From: Roridomyces roridus
Lineage: Eukaryota > Basidiomycota > Agaricomycetes > Agaricales > Mycenaceae
Assembly (NCBI GenBank): GCA_029378245.1
Contig: JARKIF010000001.1
Location: forward strand, 3,844,001-3,908,000
DNA: 64,000 bases
Reading direction: 5' to 3'
The notes beneath the pieces were generated by a model. That model searched no databases and was not told where the DNA came from. It saw only the letters and a list, made by a program, of their open reading frames with translations. This document shows positions 22,817 to 34,720 of the stretch, piece after piece (position 1 is the stretch's first letter; the number at the start of each line of letters is the position of its first letter). The translations under genes and the position numbers were made by a program.

Positions 22817-25104
22817 CTACTGCCCAGTGAGACCCCCAACGCTATTCCAGAATCTAAGTAAAAGCCATAAGTCGAGGTTCAATTCGCACAGAAAATACTT
22901 ACAGGCAACGGTCCAAAAGCGCATCGTCGGTCTGAATGGGACGGACGTCAGGCTGATGCGGCGCCGCGGCAGTCTCATTGAACAACATCTCTGTATTTCC
23001 AACCACGAATCCATCCCACTGTGGGAGAATCGTATTGGACACCTTGATGTTGGGGTCTTGGTGGATGATGAAGGAAGTGAATGATTGCGTAAAAGCGTTG
23101 ATGAATTGGGTGTTGTCAAAGGGTGGGGCTGCGCCACCCGGGAAGTAGTACGCGAGGTCGCTTCCGTGCGACCCGGGTGGAATGGCAAACTCGCCCTATG
23201 ACAAATGAGGTGCGTATTTGAAGCACTGTTTGAACTGACCTTGAACGACCTGCCGAAGAAAGCGTCTTGCATGTAATATGTCGGGCAGATGAAAATGGCT
23301 GGTATACTCAGTAAATTCTCCGAGTGATTAAATCACTCACATTCGCCATGAATGGCGTCGACTTGGAACAATTGCGTACCAAGACCACCGTAGAGTTGGG
23401 TGACCATATCGGCCTGGGTCTGGGTAAACTTGGGGAAGAGCGCCAATGAATACTCCGCCGCTGTCAGCTTGGTGGCCTGGTCGACGAATGCTGTACCCTC
23501 AAAGGTGTTGGTGATCGAAAGAAGGGCTTGCTAGAAGCCAGGTCAACACCGTTTGCAATTGATTAGCGGAATGGAAGCACACCCCATTGACTTGGCCGTC
23601 AAGGAACGAAAGTGTGGGTCTCTGGACGATAAACTCGCCATCGATGACAGGGACGGTGGTGAACGTGCCGAAGAAGCCAGCAGAATTAATGTTGGCATTG
23701 ACGGTGCTCAGCAGAGTCGTGTCTGCGGCACGCAGACACGTCAACGCATTCGCCGCCGAGGAGCAGCTGTTGAAGAATCAGCTTTCACCCGAGTATTTTA
23801 AGAAGGGCCTCTCACTTAGCTTGGGAAACGATTTCGCTCAATACGAACTGAAGAAGGTCAGTCTTGAGCTAAGCACAATAATTCGGCATACCTCGATGAT
23901 GGGATCATCGAAATCATACTGAGACGGCAGGAAGGTCGAGCTGGTAATTGCACCCCGGAACAGCTGCGGCACAGTATTTCCTCCGTTGGCGACAACGTGC
24001 TGCAAAACAGAGCCAGCCCCTGAAAGGTGTAAGATTCCGACAGCGTCTGCTCCAAATGGCACGTACCGGCTGATTCTCCCCAAATCGTGACTTTTTCGGG
24101 GTCCCCTCCAAATTGAGTGATCTTCAAGCGACTTGGTCACCGTCTAACATATCATGGACAGAAAACGTACATGTTGATTCACGAAACGCAAAGCAAAGTC
24201 TTGGTCCACTGAAAACCATGACCAGACCTCGTCAGCCCGGGGGAAAAGTAAACACGAATGGCACGATATTACTTACGCAAACCAGCATTGAGCGTTCCAT
24301 TACCTTTCACCTCCGCACCGGCCAGGAACCCTACAACTTCCGCGTCAGATTCCCCATCCCAAATCGCCACATGAATATTCCCACTCACCGAACATACCGA
24401 GACGATATTGGATGAAGACAACGACCACACCGCGGTTGCTTTGCCGGATGATGTCTCCGCCGTTGAGAGAGCTCATACTGCCGGAAATGTACCTGATCAA
24501 TTATGGAGGTTATTCTGGTTGAATTGAAAGATAATCGGATAAATTCATACCCTCCGCCGTGGATCCACACAAGAGTCGGAAGATCCTTCAGTGGCGTTCC
24601 CACCGCGTCGCTGGGATAGAAGACGCTGGGATATGGTCAAAACCGAGGCATGCATTTGGAATGTATGAAACAACGAACTTGAGAAATAGACAGTCTTCAC
24701 TGGGAGCGACCGAAGCAGCACGCGCCTCGAGTGGGTTGGTCGAGGACTTCCCATCTGTAGCCTGGCGGACACTCAGATGTGCAAAAACTGACATTCTTAT
24801 TTTGCTCACCTGGAGACATCCGTTCGGCTGCACAGTGGCAAGCTGAACACCCGACGTGTTCAACGGCGGCGCTGGGGCTCTGAAACGCAAGTCGCCTGGG
24901 TGGAAATCCTGTCAGAGCGCCCCCTACTCCATTCACGAATATCTCACCAAGCGGCGGCGCAGCATATCGAATACCCAAAAAGCTTGTTATGTTGGTAGCA
25001 GCATCCACCGCTCCTTGGTACTGCGCGAACCCCAGATTCACAGTCGGAGCAGCTTGCACAACAGCGAGCGGAATAGCCAGCAGGAGGAGGTTGATGGTGA
25101 GCAT
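22817..25104 (-). CDS. CE3: secreted type B carboxylesterase
   Basis: Signal peptide MLTINLLLLAIPLAVVQAAP from 25104. Motifs in order: FLGIRYAAPPLGE, PSEDCLFL, LPTLVWIHGGGY, RQSNRGVVVVFIQYRLGMF, KVTIWGESAG, FRGAITSSTFLPSQYDF, CSSAANALTCLRAAD, VPVIDGEFIVQRP, KLTAAEYSLALFPKF, CPTYYMQDAFFGRSFK, IPPGSHGSDLAYYFPGG with the catalytic His, stop at 22817. No lesion found in the parts checked. Third unit of the array; same promoter box as CE1 and CE2. Confidence 0.85.
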
Positions 25105-25138
25105 TTTGTAAGATAAGACGAGTGGTGCACGGCTTTTT

Positions 25139-25150
25139 GGTTTTTAAACC
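25139..25150 (-). promoter_or_regulatory. Core promoter of CE3 (TATA-like)
   Basis: GGTTTAAAAACC box about 40 bases upstream of the CE3 start, next to GTGCAC. Confidence 0.45.
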
Positions 25151-25179
25151 ACGTTTGGTTGCCTTTGCAGGCGTCGGGA

Positions 25180-25430
25180 TGGCAGAACTGCGGGTGATGT
25201 CGGTATTTTCAAGATCCGGATAACTTCTAAACCAAGCCGTATGTCGAGGGCAGCACCAACTTGAAGGCTTGGAACTTGAAAGAAGTTGCGGAGACAATTC
25301 ATGTTTGAATTTGCGGGTGCCAAGAAGGCGGGACTGCAGGCGATTTTCAAGATCCGGATAGCTTCTAAACCAAGGCGTATGTCGAAGCCAGCACGAACTT
25401 GAAGGCTTGAAACTCGACAGAATTGCATCG
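25180..25430. repeat. Tandem duplication in the CE3 upstream region
   Basis: A block of about 130 bases (core TTTTCAAGATCCGGATA followed by CTTCTAAACCAAG) occurs twice in a row. A related tandem pair lies upstream of CE4 at about 28500-28780. Confidence 0.6.
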
Positions 25431-25841
25431 GACATGATGCATGATGCAGCGACATGAAAAGGTGACCCAAGCAGTGGAAGGTGGAGTGACGCCAAGAGTC
25501 CACCCGTCCGGTGAACGAGGCACTCAGGAGTGTTATTGAATCAGAAGATGCCAAGATGGTGGTTCGGGACAAGAGTGGCACGGTCATATGACACATCATT
25601 TCGGCTGACCAATCACGACTGAATACTTAGTCTCGGGACCAGACTGTGGTATCACTGACGAACAAGTATTGATATACACTGAATACTTGGGTGCCAGGTG
25701 GACTTGAAAATTGCGAATGTTTGGAGTTTGGAGTCTGCGCTCGCCAAGCAGCTTGCACCTTCTCCATTGATCCCTGAAATCATATTGTTGGGCACAGTCA
25801 CGGTAAAAGCACTTCAAGGGAGACAGTCGCAACTGCAAAAC

Positions 25842-26005
25842 TTTACTTTTAATCAATGATCGTCTTATTCGATATGTAAAACACGATTAGAGTAGCCCTT
25901 AGAACAATAAGGCCGGTACAAAGTCCCGAAACAAAACAAAAAAGAATAGCACTTAGGCGCGTGTCCAAGAATTAACCCAACAGTCTTGAGTGAGGTCCGT
26001 GGTGG
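25842..26005. repeat. Copy of the GT2 3' flank between CE3 and CE4
   Basis: Closely resembles 29128-29290: GATATGTAAAACACGA, then CCCGAAACAAAACAAAAAAG, then GAGGTCCGTGG. The similarity fades just before the position of the GT2 stop codon, so only non-coding flank was copied. Confidence 0.6.
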
Positions 26006-26167
26006 CGTACAATCACTGCGAGAGGCCAGCACTGGGTCTAATTTATTTTGACTTATCTCACTTCAAACTTGCTGTCCCAGAGCTCGAGACTACGCTCACG
26101 CCCCTTGTTGTCTGTGCACGCAGCACAAATGTACATTTCAAGGCCGTTAACGAATATAATACCGATA

Positions 26168-28440
26168 CTACTGCCCAGTGAGATTCCCAACACTATTCCA
26201 GAACCTAAAAGACATCAATTGACATGCAATTCACGCACAAGAAAAGACTTACTCGCAACGCTGCAACAGCGTACTGTTTGTTGTAATAGGACGGATATCA
26301 GGCTGCGGCGACGCAGCGGCAGTCTCATTGAACAGCATCTCCGTATTTCCAACCGCGAATGTATTCCACTGCGGGAGAATCGTATTGGACACCTTGATGT
26401 TAGGGTCTTGGTTGATGATGAAGGAGGTGAACGACTGCGCAAAGGCGTTGATGAATTGGGCGTTGTTGAACGGTGGGGTTCCTCTTGAAGGGAAGTAGTA
26501 GACCAAATCTTCACTGTGCAACGCCGGTGGAATGGCAAACTCGCCCTATGACACATGAGCTTCGTATTTGAAGCACTTGTTGAACTGACCTTGAACGACC
26601 TCCCGAAGAAAGCGTTTTGCATGTAATACGTCGGGCAGATGAAAATGGCTGGTGTACTCAGCAAAGTCTCTGAACAAAGAGAATCTGAGATCACTCACAT
26701 TCGCCTTGAATCGCATTGACTTGGAACAACTGAGTGCCGAGACCATCGTAGAGCTCGCTAACGATATCCGCCTGGGTCTGGGTAAACTTCGGGAAGAGCT
26801 CCAATGAGTATTCCGCCGGCGATGGGTTGCTAGACTGGTTGACAAAGTCTGTACCCTCAAAGGCGTTGGTGACGGAAAGAAGAGCTTGCTATAAACAAAT
26901 TAAAGCTGTTTGGAATTGAGTGCTGGACTGAGAGCGCACCCCATTGACTCGGCCTTCAAGAAACGAAAGCGTGGGCCTCTGGACGATAAACTCGCCGTCA
27001 ACGACAGGGGCGGTGGTGAACGTGCCAAAGAAGCCAGCAGAATTAATGTTGGTATTCACGGTACTCAGCAGAGTCGTGTCTGCGGCACGCAGGCACGTCA
27101 ACGCGTTCGCCGCCGAGGAGCAGCTGTGGAAGTATCAGCTATTGCCCGAGTGGTAGGAGAAGCGTCTCTTACTTTGCTTGAACAACGATTTCGCTGAATA
27201 TGAACTGAAAAAGTCAGTCCTGCCAGAGTTGGACAGAATAGCTCGGCATACCTCAGTGAGCGGGTCATCGAAGTCATACTGAGACGGGAGGAAACTCGAG
27301 CTGGTAATTGCACCCCGGAACAGCTGCGGTACGGTCTTTCCTCCGTTAGCAACAACCTGCTGTAAAACAGAGCCAGCGCCTGAAACTGCGTGAGATTCCG
27401 ACACCGTCCGCTCGATGACACCTACCGGCTGATTCTCCCCAAATCGTGACTTTTTCTGGGTCCCCTCCGAATTGAGTGATCTTCGAACGACTCGATCACC
27501 ATCTCAGGTATCATCGGCAGAGAACGTACATGTTGATTCACGAAACGCAAAGCAAAGTCCTGATCCACTGAGGAACGTCAGCCCCGGGAAAAAGGAAACG
27601 TAAATGACACAATGGTACTTACGCAAACCGGCATTGAGCGCGCCATTCGCTTTGACCTCCGCACCGGCCAGGAACCCTACAACTTGCGCCTGAGATTCCC
27701 CATCCCAAATCAATACTCGCACTCACCAAAAAGACCGAGACGATATTGGATGACGACAACAACCACACCGCGATTACTTTGCGCGATAATGTCTGCGCCG
27801 TCGTAAGAGCTGGCACCACCGGAAAGGTACCTGATCAATTACGGAGGTTTATTTCGGTTGAATTGAAAAAGAATATAATAATTTCGTACCCTCCCCCGTG
27901 AATCCACACGAGAGTCGGAAGGCCCTTTGGCGGCGTTCCCACTGCGTCGCTGGGGTAGTAGACGCTGGAATGTGTGGTCAAAATCAAGGCATGGCTTTTG
28001 AGTGTATGAAACAACGAACTTGAGAAATAGGCAGTCTTCGCTGGGAACGACCGAAGCAGCACGCGCTTCCAGTGGGTTGGTCGGGGATCTTCCGCTTCCA
28101 GACTGGCGAAAACTCAGATGTGAAAAAACTGACATGTTTTGCTCACCTGCAGACATTCGTTCGGCTGCACAGTGGCAAGCTGAACACCCGCCGTGTTCAA
28201 CGGCGGCGCCGGGGCTCTGAAACGCAAATCGCCTGGGTGGACATCCCGTCAGAACGCCCCCACTCCACGGACGACTATCTCACCAACCGGCGGCGCAGCA
28301 TATCGAATACCCAAAAAGCTTGTTATGCTGGTGGCAGCATCCACCGATCCTTGGTACTGCGCGAACCCAAGATTCACAGTCGGAGCAGCTTGCACAACGG
28401 CGAGCGGAATACCCAGGAGGAGGAGCTTGATCGTGAGCAT
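26168..28440 (-). CDS. CE4: secreted type B carboxylesterase
   Basis: Signal peptide MLTIKLLLLGIPLAVVQAAP from 28440. Motifs: FLGIRYAAPPVGE, PSEDCLFL, GLPTLVWIHGGGY, IIAQSNRGVVVV, GESAG, FRGAITSSSFLPSQYDF, CSSAANALTCLRAAD, APVVDGEFIVQRP, CPTYYMQNAFFGRSFK, IPPALHSEDLVYYFPS with His retained although the surrounding PPGLHG is altered, and the last exon ending at 26168. The acyl-site change (PALHSED for PGLHGND) may shift substrate preference. Closest array member to GT2. No clear lesion seen. Confidence 0.83.
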
Positions 28441-28472
28441 TTTGTGGGATAAGACGAGTGGTGCACGGCTTT

Positions 28473-28485
28473 TGGGTTTTTAAAT
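28473..28485 (-). promoter_or_regulatory. Core promoter of CE4 (TATA-like)
   Basis: TTTAAAAACCC variant of the family box, with GTGCAC between it and the start codon. Confidence 0.4.
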
Positions 28486-28499
28486 CATGTTTGTTTGCA

Positions 28500-28780
28500 T
28501 TTGCGGGCACCGGGAAAGCAGGACTGCGGGTGATGTCGGTATTTTCAAGGTCCGGATAACTTCTAACCGAAGACGTAGTACGTCGAACACAGCACGAACT
28601 TGACGGCTTGAGACAAGCTTGAGACTCGAAAGAACTTGTAGAGACAATTCATATTTGAATCTGCGAGCCCCGGAAGGGCAAAACTCCGGGAGATTTCGGT
28701 GTTTACAAGATCCGGATACCTTCTAAACCAAGGCACATGTCGAAAGCAGCACGAACTTGAGGCTTACAACTCGAAAGACT
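28500..28780. repeat. Tandem duplication in the CE4 upstream region
   Basis: Two related blocks with the cores AAGGTCCGGATAACTTCTAA and AAGATCCGGATACCTTCTAA plus CAGCACGAACTTGA, as upstream of CE3. Confidence 0.55.
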
Positions 28781-29299
28781 TGTTGCATCGGACATGATGC
28801 ATGATGCGGCGACATGAAGAGAGAACAAGCAGTAGAAGGTGGAGTGACGCCCAGAGTCCAGCCGTCCGGAGAACGAGGTGCCCCGGAGTGCTCCAAGAAT
28901 CAGAAGATGGTGGTTCAAGACAAGAGTGGCACGATCATGTGACATCATTTCGGCGCGTCGCGGGGCACTTGAAAATGGCCAATGTTTGAAGTCTGTACTT
29001 GCCGAGCAGCTTGGACCTTCTCCAGGAAGAAACCGGAGCGTTCTGAGGGACTATCTTGAGGCCTGAACCGGGTACCAGCACAGTCACGGTCCAAGCACTT
29101 GCGAGAGTCCTACCCATGGCCACGCAAAGCTTTGCTCGTAATTTATCGTCTAATTAGATATGTAAAACACGACTACAATAGCCCTGAGAACAGTAACGAC
29201 AGCAAAAGTCCCAAAACAAAACAAAAAAAGAGCGACAGATAGTACTTGGGGGCGTCCAAGAATCAAGTAACAGTCTACAATGAGGGTCCGCGGCGATCT

Positions 29300-32200
29300 C
29301 TAGTAAGAGAATATCATTAACCAAGGGTTCAACACGATCTACGCATGAAGAATGAATGAACAATCGCATCAAGAGAAACCGGACCAAACGCACCGGCAAC
29401 AAGATATGGCATCCCACCACGAGCGACAGCGGGATAATGATGGACCAATTATACCCTGGGATCTGCCACTCAAACGGCACGGCGTCGGACGCAAAGACTA
29501 TCATCATAACGATGGCCGAGAAGCAGATGAGGAAGGACAGCTTGAAGTTATGCCAGATGCGAGGCACTGAGGGCCGAACAGCCAACGTCAGGGGAATGAC
29601 AGACCATGGATAGCTCTGGAACGTACCTTCAATCCAAAACGTCGAGCGCTCAACTTCCTTGACCGTTGATCCCCACTGCCTAAAACGCCGCGCGTCAGTA
29701 TGGGAGAACATCCGACAAGGATGGAATACCACACGCACATGTTGTAAGAGAACAAATGAGCGAGTATGGCAGTGGACAGATGTATACTGAGCCCGCCGAA
29801 GAAGAAGAGGCTGCGGAGCGTGAGCGTGGTTAGTCAGGGGCAGGGCTGAGGAGGAGTGCGAAGGAACGCACAAGAAGGGTACCCATCGCAGATTCTCCAC
29901 CACGCCAGAAAAGAAGTTGCGGTGGCCAATTCGGTACTCGAGGAGTGTGAAGCCGAGGTTACCGAGGGCGGGAAAGACGACCGTGCATGCGAGGAGAATC
30001 TCGAAGCTGTGGAGGTAGAAACGATCGAGGTCCGGACCGAGCCCGAGCAGCAGGTAGTTCATGATGGACCCGACGGTAGCAGCGGCGATGCCATCTAAAG
30101 AACGTGTTAATCCAACGCCGAGGCAACGAGGCGTGAGCACCAACAATATGAGAACATATCTGCGTTTGATCAGCGGGATACCGAGACCGACAACTGAGGA
30201 CATACAAGACATCATCCCGATCTTGTAGTGCACCGGCGCGATAGACCACACAAAGTTGCGCAATTGCAAACTTATGGGGCCCTTCTTCCACCACGTGAAG
30301 ATCGGATTGAAGATGATTTCGTCGCACTATGAGATCATTAGCAGCGGAAGAGGCACGATGGCGGGCAGACATACCCCATAAGCATACTGTGCAAGGACCG
30401 TCAGTAACGATATCCACAAATGCAGCAAACAAGTACCTTTTGCCAGCGATACAGCTCATCGAGCACAGTAAGCGACTAACGAGCCTGTCAGTGACTCAGC
30501 AGCATGAAAGAAAGGAACGACGTACGACACCCTCTTTGAATCCACCCTCCGAGTACGTCGCCCATCTCAGCGTGTACCCGCCCAACAGCAGCCGCAAAGC
30601 AAGATCAAAGTCCTCCGAGACATTACTCTCACTCCACTGCTTCCGCTTCCCATCCTCCGTGTCGATAAACGCCGCATCCTGAACAGCGCTCCACCGAAGA
30701 AACGCATTGTGTCCCACGAACGGCGCGACCTCCCCGTTGGCACATCCATACGAAATGCACTTGTTAATCCGGCGGGTAAAGTGCGTGATACCGTTCTCGA
30801 AATAATGATGCGCGACCTGCATCACATCTAGAGTCCTTCAGTCCAAGACCACGAAAACATTGCGGATAGTAGGCAACTCACCCGATTCGTGCTGGATAAT
30901 AGCCAAATCAGGGCTCTCATACATCTCCCTCGCAGCGTCCCGGAAGCAATCCTCCGGCACGATCGTATCCGAGTCAATGATGAGGATAATCTCGCCGACG
31001 CGGAGACCCTTGCCATTACACGCCCAGGGCCGGTACTTCCGCCCGCTCTCCTCGTACATTTCCTCCACCGCCAGATGCATCGCCTTGTCCTCGAGACACT
31101 CGCCATCGTCCTCGGACACACCAGCAGCTTCTAGCTCGGCAAGGTGGCGCTCGAGCTTGAGGGAAAGTGCTGCAGACCTGTTAGACCCAGAAAGACGCAA
31201 AGACAGAGGACGTACCAAGTCCATAATTCATATTGCTCGCCTTCTTAAACTTGCCCTTGCGCTCAAACCCATCTTTACCATGCGCAGGCCGCGCAGTCCA
31301 TCTGAAATGCCCGTCAGCCCTCCGGCCTTGAAAAGAGGAAAGGCTGCGACCACCCACCCGATATTATGATTCGCATAAAACTCCATCCTCGCCTGCCGAT
31401 CCTCCTCGGAAATAATCTGCATCCCATCATCACAAATAAATATCGAGCTCGTCCCGCCCTGCCTCGCATACGTCTGCATCGCCTTCTTGACCGAAAGTAC
31501 CGAGGGCGCAATCGTCTCGCTCAGACTCTCCTTGTACACAGGACATTGAATCGTAATGTGCGGCAGGTTGTTGTCCACAGCGGGATTGGGCGCGGGCTTG
31601 ACGGCCGAGTAGAATGCCGAGTTTTCGTGGTACTGCGCGATGGGGCCGAGGATAAGGGAAATGTTGCCCACGAGTTGGAGGCAGAAGAACTGAGCGGGGT
31701 GTCATGTCAGAATAGAGTGACGTCAGAAGGAGGAGGAACCAACGCACGATGGAGACGCAGAAGATAACGGGTAACGTGAGGATTAGGGCGAAACGTCTGG
31801 GGTCGTGGTCTAGAGCGTACTCTTCTAGCAGTATGCTGACACCGGCGAATACAAAGTCTGCAGTATTGTCAGTGTCATAATCGAAGAAACAGGTCCCCTG
31901 TCGCCCAGGGCGTGATCCAGGGTCAGAGAAGAAAAAAACATAGGAAAACGTAAAGACAGGCCGCCCAGCGCGCAGAGGGCGCTGACACACGGCAGCTGGC
32001 GGCACCGGATATGAAAATAGAGGTGCGCGGCAGCATGCACTCTCCAGGGGGAGCCCACCGGTGACAAGTCGTGGCGGGATAAGTGGAATGAAGGGACGAG
32101 AAGGATAAGAAGTCGAAGCAGAAGGAAGTTACTCACAGCCCGCCAGCGCAGCTCCACACCCAGCATAAAGCGGGCCCAGTAAGACGAGCTTCCGCTCCTT

Positions 32201-33442
32201 GGGCGCCGCACCCTTCTCCGCGTCCGCGTTCGCTCGTGGCTTGACCTTGGGCTGCAGCCGCCACGACCACCAAGCAGACTTCTTGGGGGCTTCTGGCTGT
32301 GACGTCTCCTCCGCCTTCTCAGGGGCAAGAGAGGCGGAACTGCCCTCACGCGTCGCCAAAGCAATGTCGTCCTCGCCCTCTGGGATGGACGCCACGTCGA
32401 CCGCAGAGCCAAACAAGCCGGTGAGTACGCCAGGCGCTGCAGAACTTCCGCGTGCGCTGCGGGGAGCATCAGCAGAACGGGTGCGCCACACATGCTTGAT
32501 GAGCTTCTCCTCAAATTCTGCTGCGAGAGGGACGAGGGTCTCGACGTCGGGCGCATACAAGACGAGTGAGGGAGGGCGTCGAATAAAGGCCCCGCATTGG
32601 TCTTTTTCGGCGTGCGCGAGGTCGGAGAGCCGGGGGAGGACTTGGATGCGGGTTTCAGTGTCGAGGGAAATCGAGTCCTTGTTGAGCGGTCTGTGGCTGA
32701 GGTGAGTGATAGTTTATTCAGACAAGGCAGAGGACTCACACACGCCCGACAGCTGCAGTGACAGCTGCGTTGCGCACAAGGACTGCGCCAGCGGGGTTGA
32801 GGGCAGTTATAGCGGAGACGAAAGGCACCAGGTGAGGGGCGTTGTACGGGAAGGTACGGAAGGTGGGCAGTTGGTGTGGGGTGCCACTGCCACTGCTTGG
32901 AGTGCCAGTACCGTCCAAGGCAGGAGAAGGGAAGGCCCCACCACCCGTCGGATTGCTGATACGAACAGCGACACCTCCGAGTGAAGCATCGGCAATCGCG
33001 CCAGCACTGGGATTCGGTGCAAACCAAGCGTCTTGCTGCGTCTTTTCGTCTGCAGCATGTAAGTCGCTGAAGAAAAAGAGTATTTTGAATACTCACAGAT
33101 GCTATGAAGCAACGCATCGACCTGGTCATAGTCGCTCGTCAAGATAGTGACTCCCTCGCTCCCATTCGCACTCGGAGTAGCGCTGTGCATCGTACTGCGA
33201 CCAGAGCTGCTGTGCGTCCGTCGGTACACAGGCCTGGTCTGCATCTGGATGGTGTTCTCGTCGTCGAGCTCGGCTGAACTTTTGTGCTCGCTCAGCTCTC
33301 CACTCGACCCAGAGCCAGGTGAGTCCCATGCATGTGGCACTCCGAGGGACTGCATTGGCACTGGCGTAGTCGGTGTAGTGGGAGGAGATCGGCCGCCGAT
33401 TGTCGTGCGGGCGTACGAAGAGTACGATGTCGGCGAGGTCAT
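29300..33442 (-). CDS. GT2 polysaccharide glycosyltransferase (cell-wall type)
   Basis: Seventeen-exon model with in-frame joins. The N-terminus is Ser/Thr/Pro-rich and cytosolic-looking; transmembrane segments follow (FVFAGVSIL, RFALILTLPVIFCVSI). The catalytic part shows HITIQCPVYKESL, FICDDGMQ, WTARPAHGKDGF then KGKFKKASNMNYGL, IILIIDSDTIVPEDCF (DxD), CANGEVAPFVGHNAFLRW, SNVSEDFDLALRL, GGFKEGVSLTVLDELYRWQKYAYGCDE. Several C-terminal membrane segments end in LLPIVLNPWLMIFSY. This matches fungal type 2 glycosyltransferases related to chitin/cellulose synthases that are needed for hyphal growth. Single copy. Faces the GH16 gene divergently. Confidence 0.88.
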
Positions 33443-34720
33443 CCTGGCCCTTCAAAAAAAGGGCCTTACACACTCGGAGGGACAAGGAGAGCGGAAGAAG
33501 ACACCACGACGGGTCGTAGTAATATGACAGACTCGCTCCTGCTTCCTCGGCTCTGCCCAAGCCAGGAACTGATTGCGTGTGTGAAATCAGCAGGCCGCTG
33601 CTGTCGTGCCATGCTGGCAATGCACATTCGGTGAGTCGCTTGGGGTTCACTTGGACAGATAGGCACGGATGAGATGGCAGGAAGATTGACGGAACAGGCG
33701 TGGCGGAAACGGAGGAATGGCTACGTCAACGGTGATAGGGTGGTCACTCCGGGCATAAATTAAATCGCGTCGCGTGGATTAGACGCGTATGAAATGTAGG
33801 AAGATGAAGGGTGGAATGGGAGGTGACTGAAAATTGACCGAGACTCTCTCCAACTCAGCAGAACGACGCAATGCAATATTCAACGGTATATACACATTCA
33901 GCGGTAAACCCAGCGAGTAAAATAGCGACTCCGACTCGACCGTATCCCTGCTGAGCGCCGAAATGCATAGCGTATTCCCGCACACTATTCGGGGCCACAA
34001 AAACGCCATTCGGGCGGGGTAGGGGCATAACGCGCCTCCAGTTTAACAAAGGCTCATTAGATCAGGCCTCAGGAGACCACAGAACGTTGCCTGGCCCTTG
34101 TCCAAGACAAGACTGCTACCGCGTAGATCAGCTGGCACTGGGAGGACATCGCTTGCATTCCCTTGTCGCACGCAGGCAGTGTATAGAATATGCTAGGAAC
34201 ATTCAATGTCAGAACAATTCTCAGGCAGAACAAACGGAATGGCATCCGGACCCAGGTGAATGGCAACATTAGACCGAAATGTGGCACAAAGGCGATGTAA
34301 CGACGAGGCAGTCGGCCGCAAGAGGTATGCGTTGTTCGCGACCGAACAAACCGAGTTGTTTCAACGAATCTGCGCGCAAACGGTAAATGAGGCTACTTAC
34401 TCGCTGGACCTATAGAGTGAGGAACCGCTGAATTCGGCCCGATAAGAGGATCGTCGGAAGATACGTCAAATTTTTTGCACCTACAATTAAGTATTCTGCA
34501 TTTCTCCCTTCAAAGACTGACATGAATATGTACACACTTACTCACCACTGACGCATGTCCCTGTTCCTAGACAAGGGGAACAAGTGGACGACTCTAACAA
34601 GATTCTTACCTGCCATCATTTCTCAAGAACCCGATCCGCCATGTAGCTTTTTCTAGATCTATCCATCTTGCTCGGCTGTCCCTCTTTTTCATCCTCGCCA
34701 GGGCTTTGCCTCCGTCCACC
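33443..34720. other. GT2-GH16 intergenic region, possible small gene
   Basis: A 1.28-kb gap between two divergent genes. On the minus strand two open stretches look partly membrane-like: 34069-34287 (hydrophobic start MPHFGLMLPFTWVRM) and 33855-34049 (ends GVAILLAGFTAECVYTVEYC). They could be exons of one small membrane protein, but no splice model was confirmed and no family recognised. Otherwise it should hold the promoters of both cell-wall genes. Confidence 0.3.

Noticed and set aside
29154..30269. Long minus-strand open frame of 371 codons treated as its own gene
   Set aside because: It reads through several introns of the GT2 gene; only parts of it are in the GT2 frame. The spliced model explains it.
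31825..33129. 434-codon minus-strand open frame
   Set aside because: Overlaps GT2 exons 2-4 in the wrong frame, is Ser/Arg-rich, and shows no domain; a shadow of GC-rich coding sequence.
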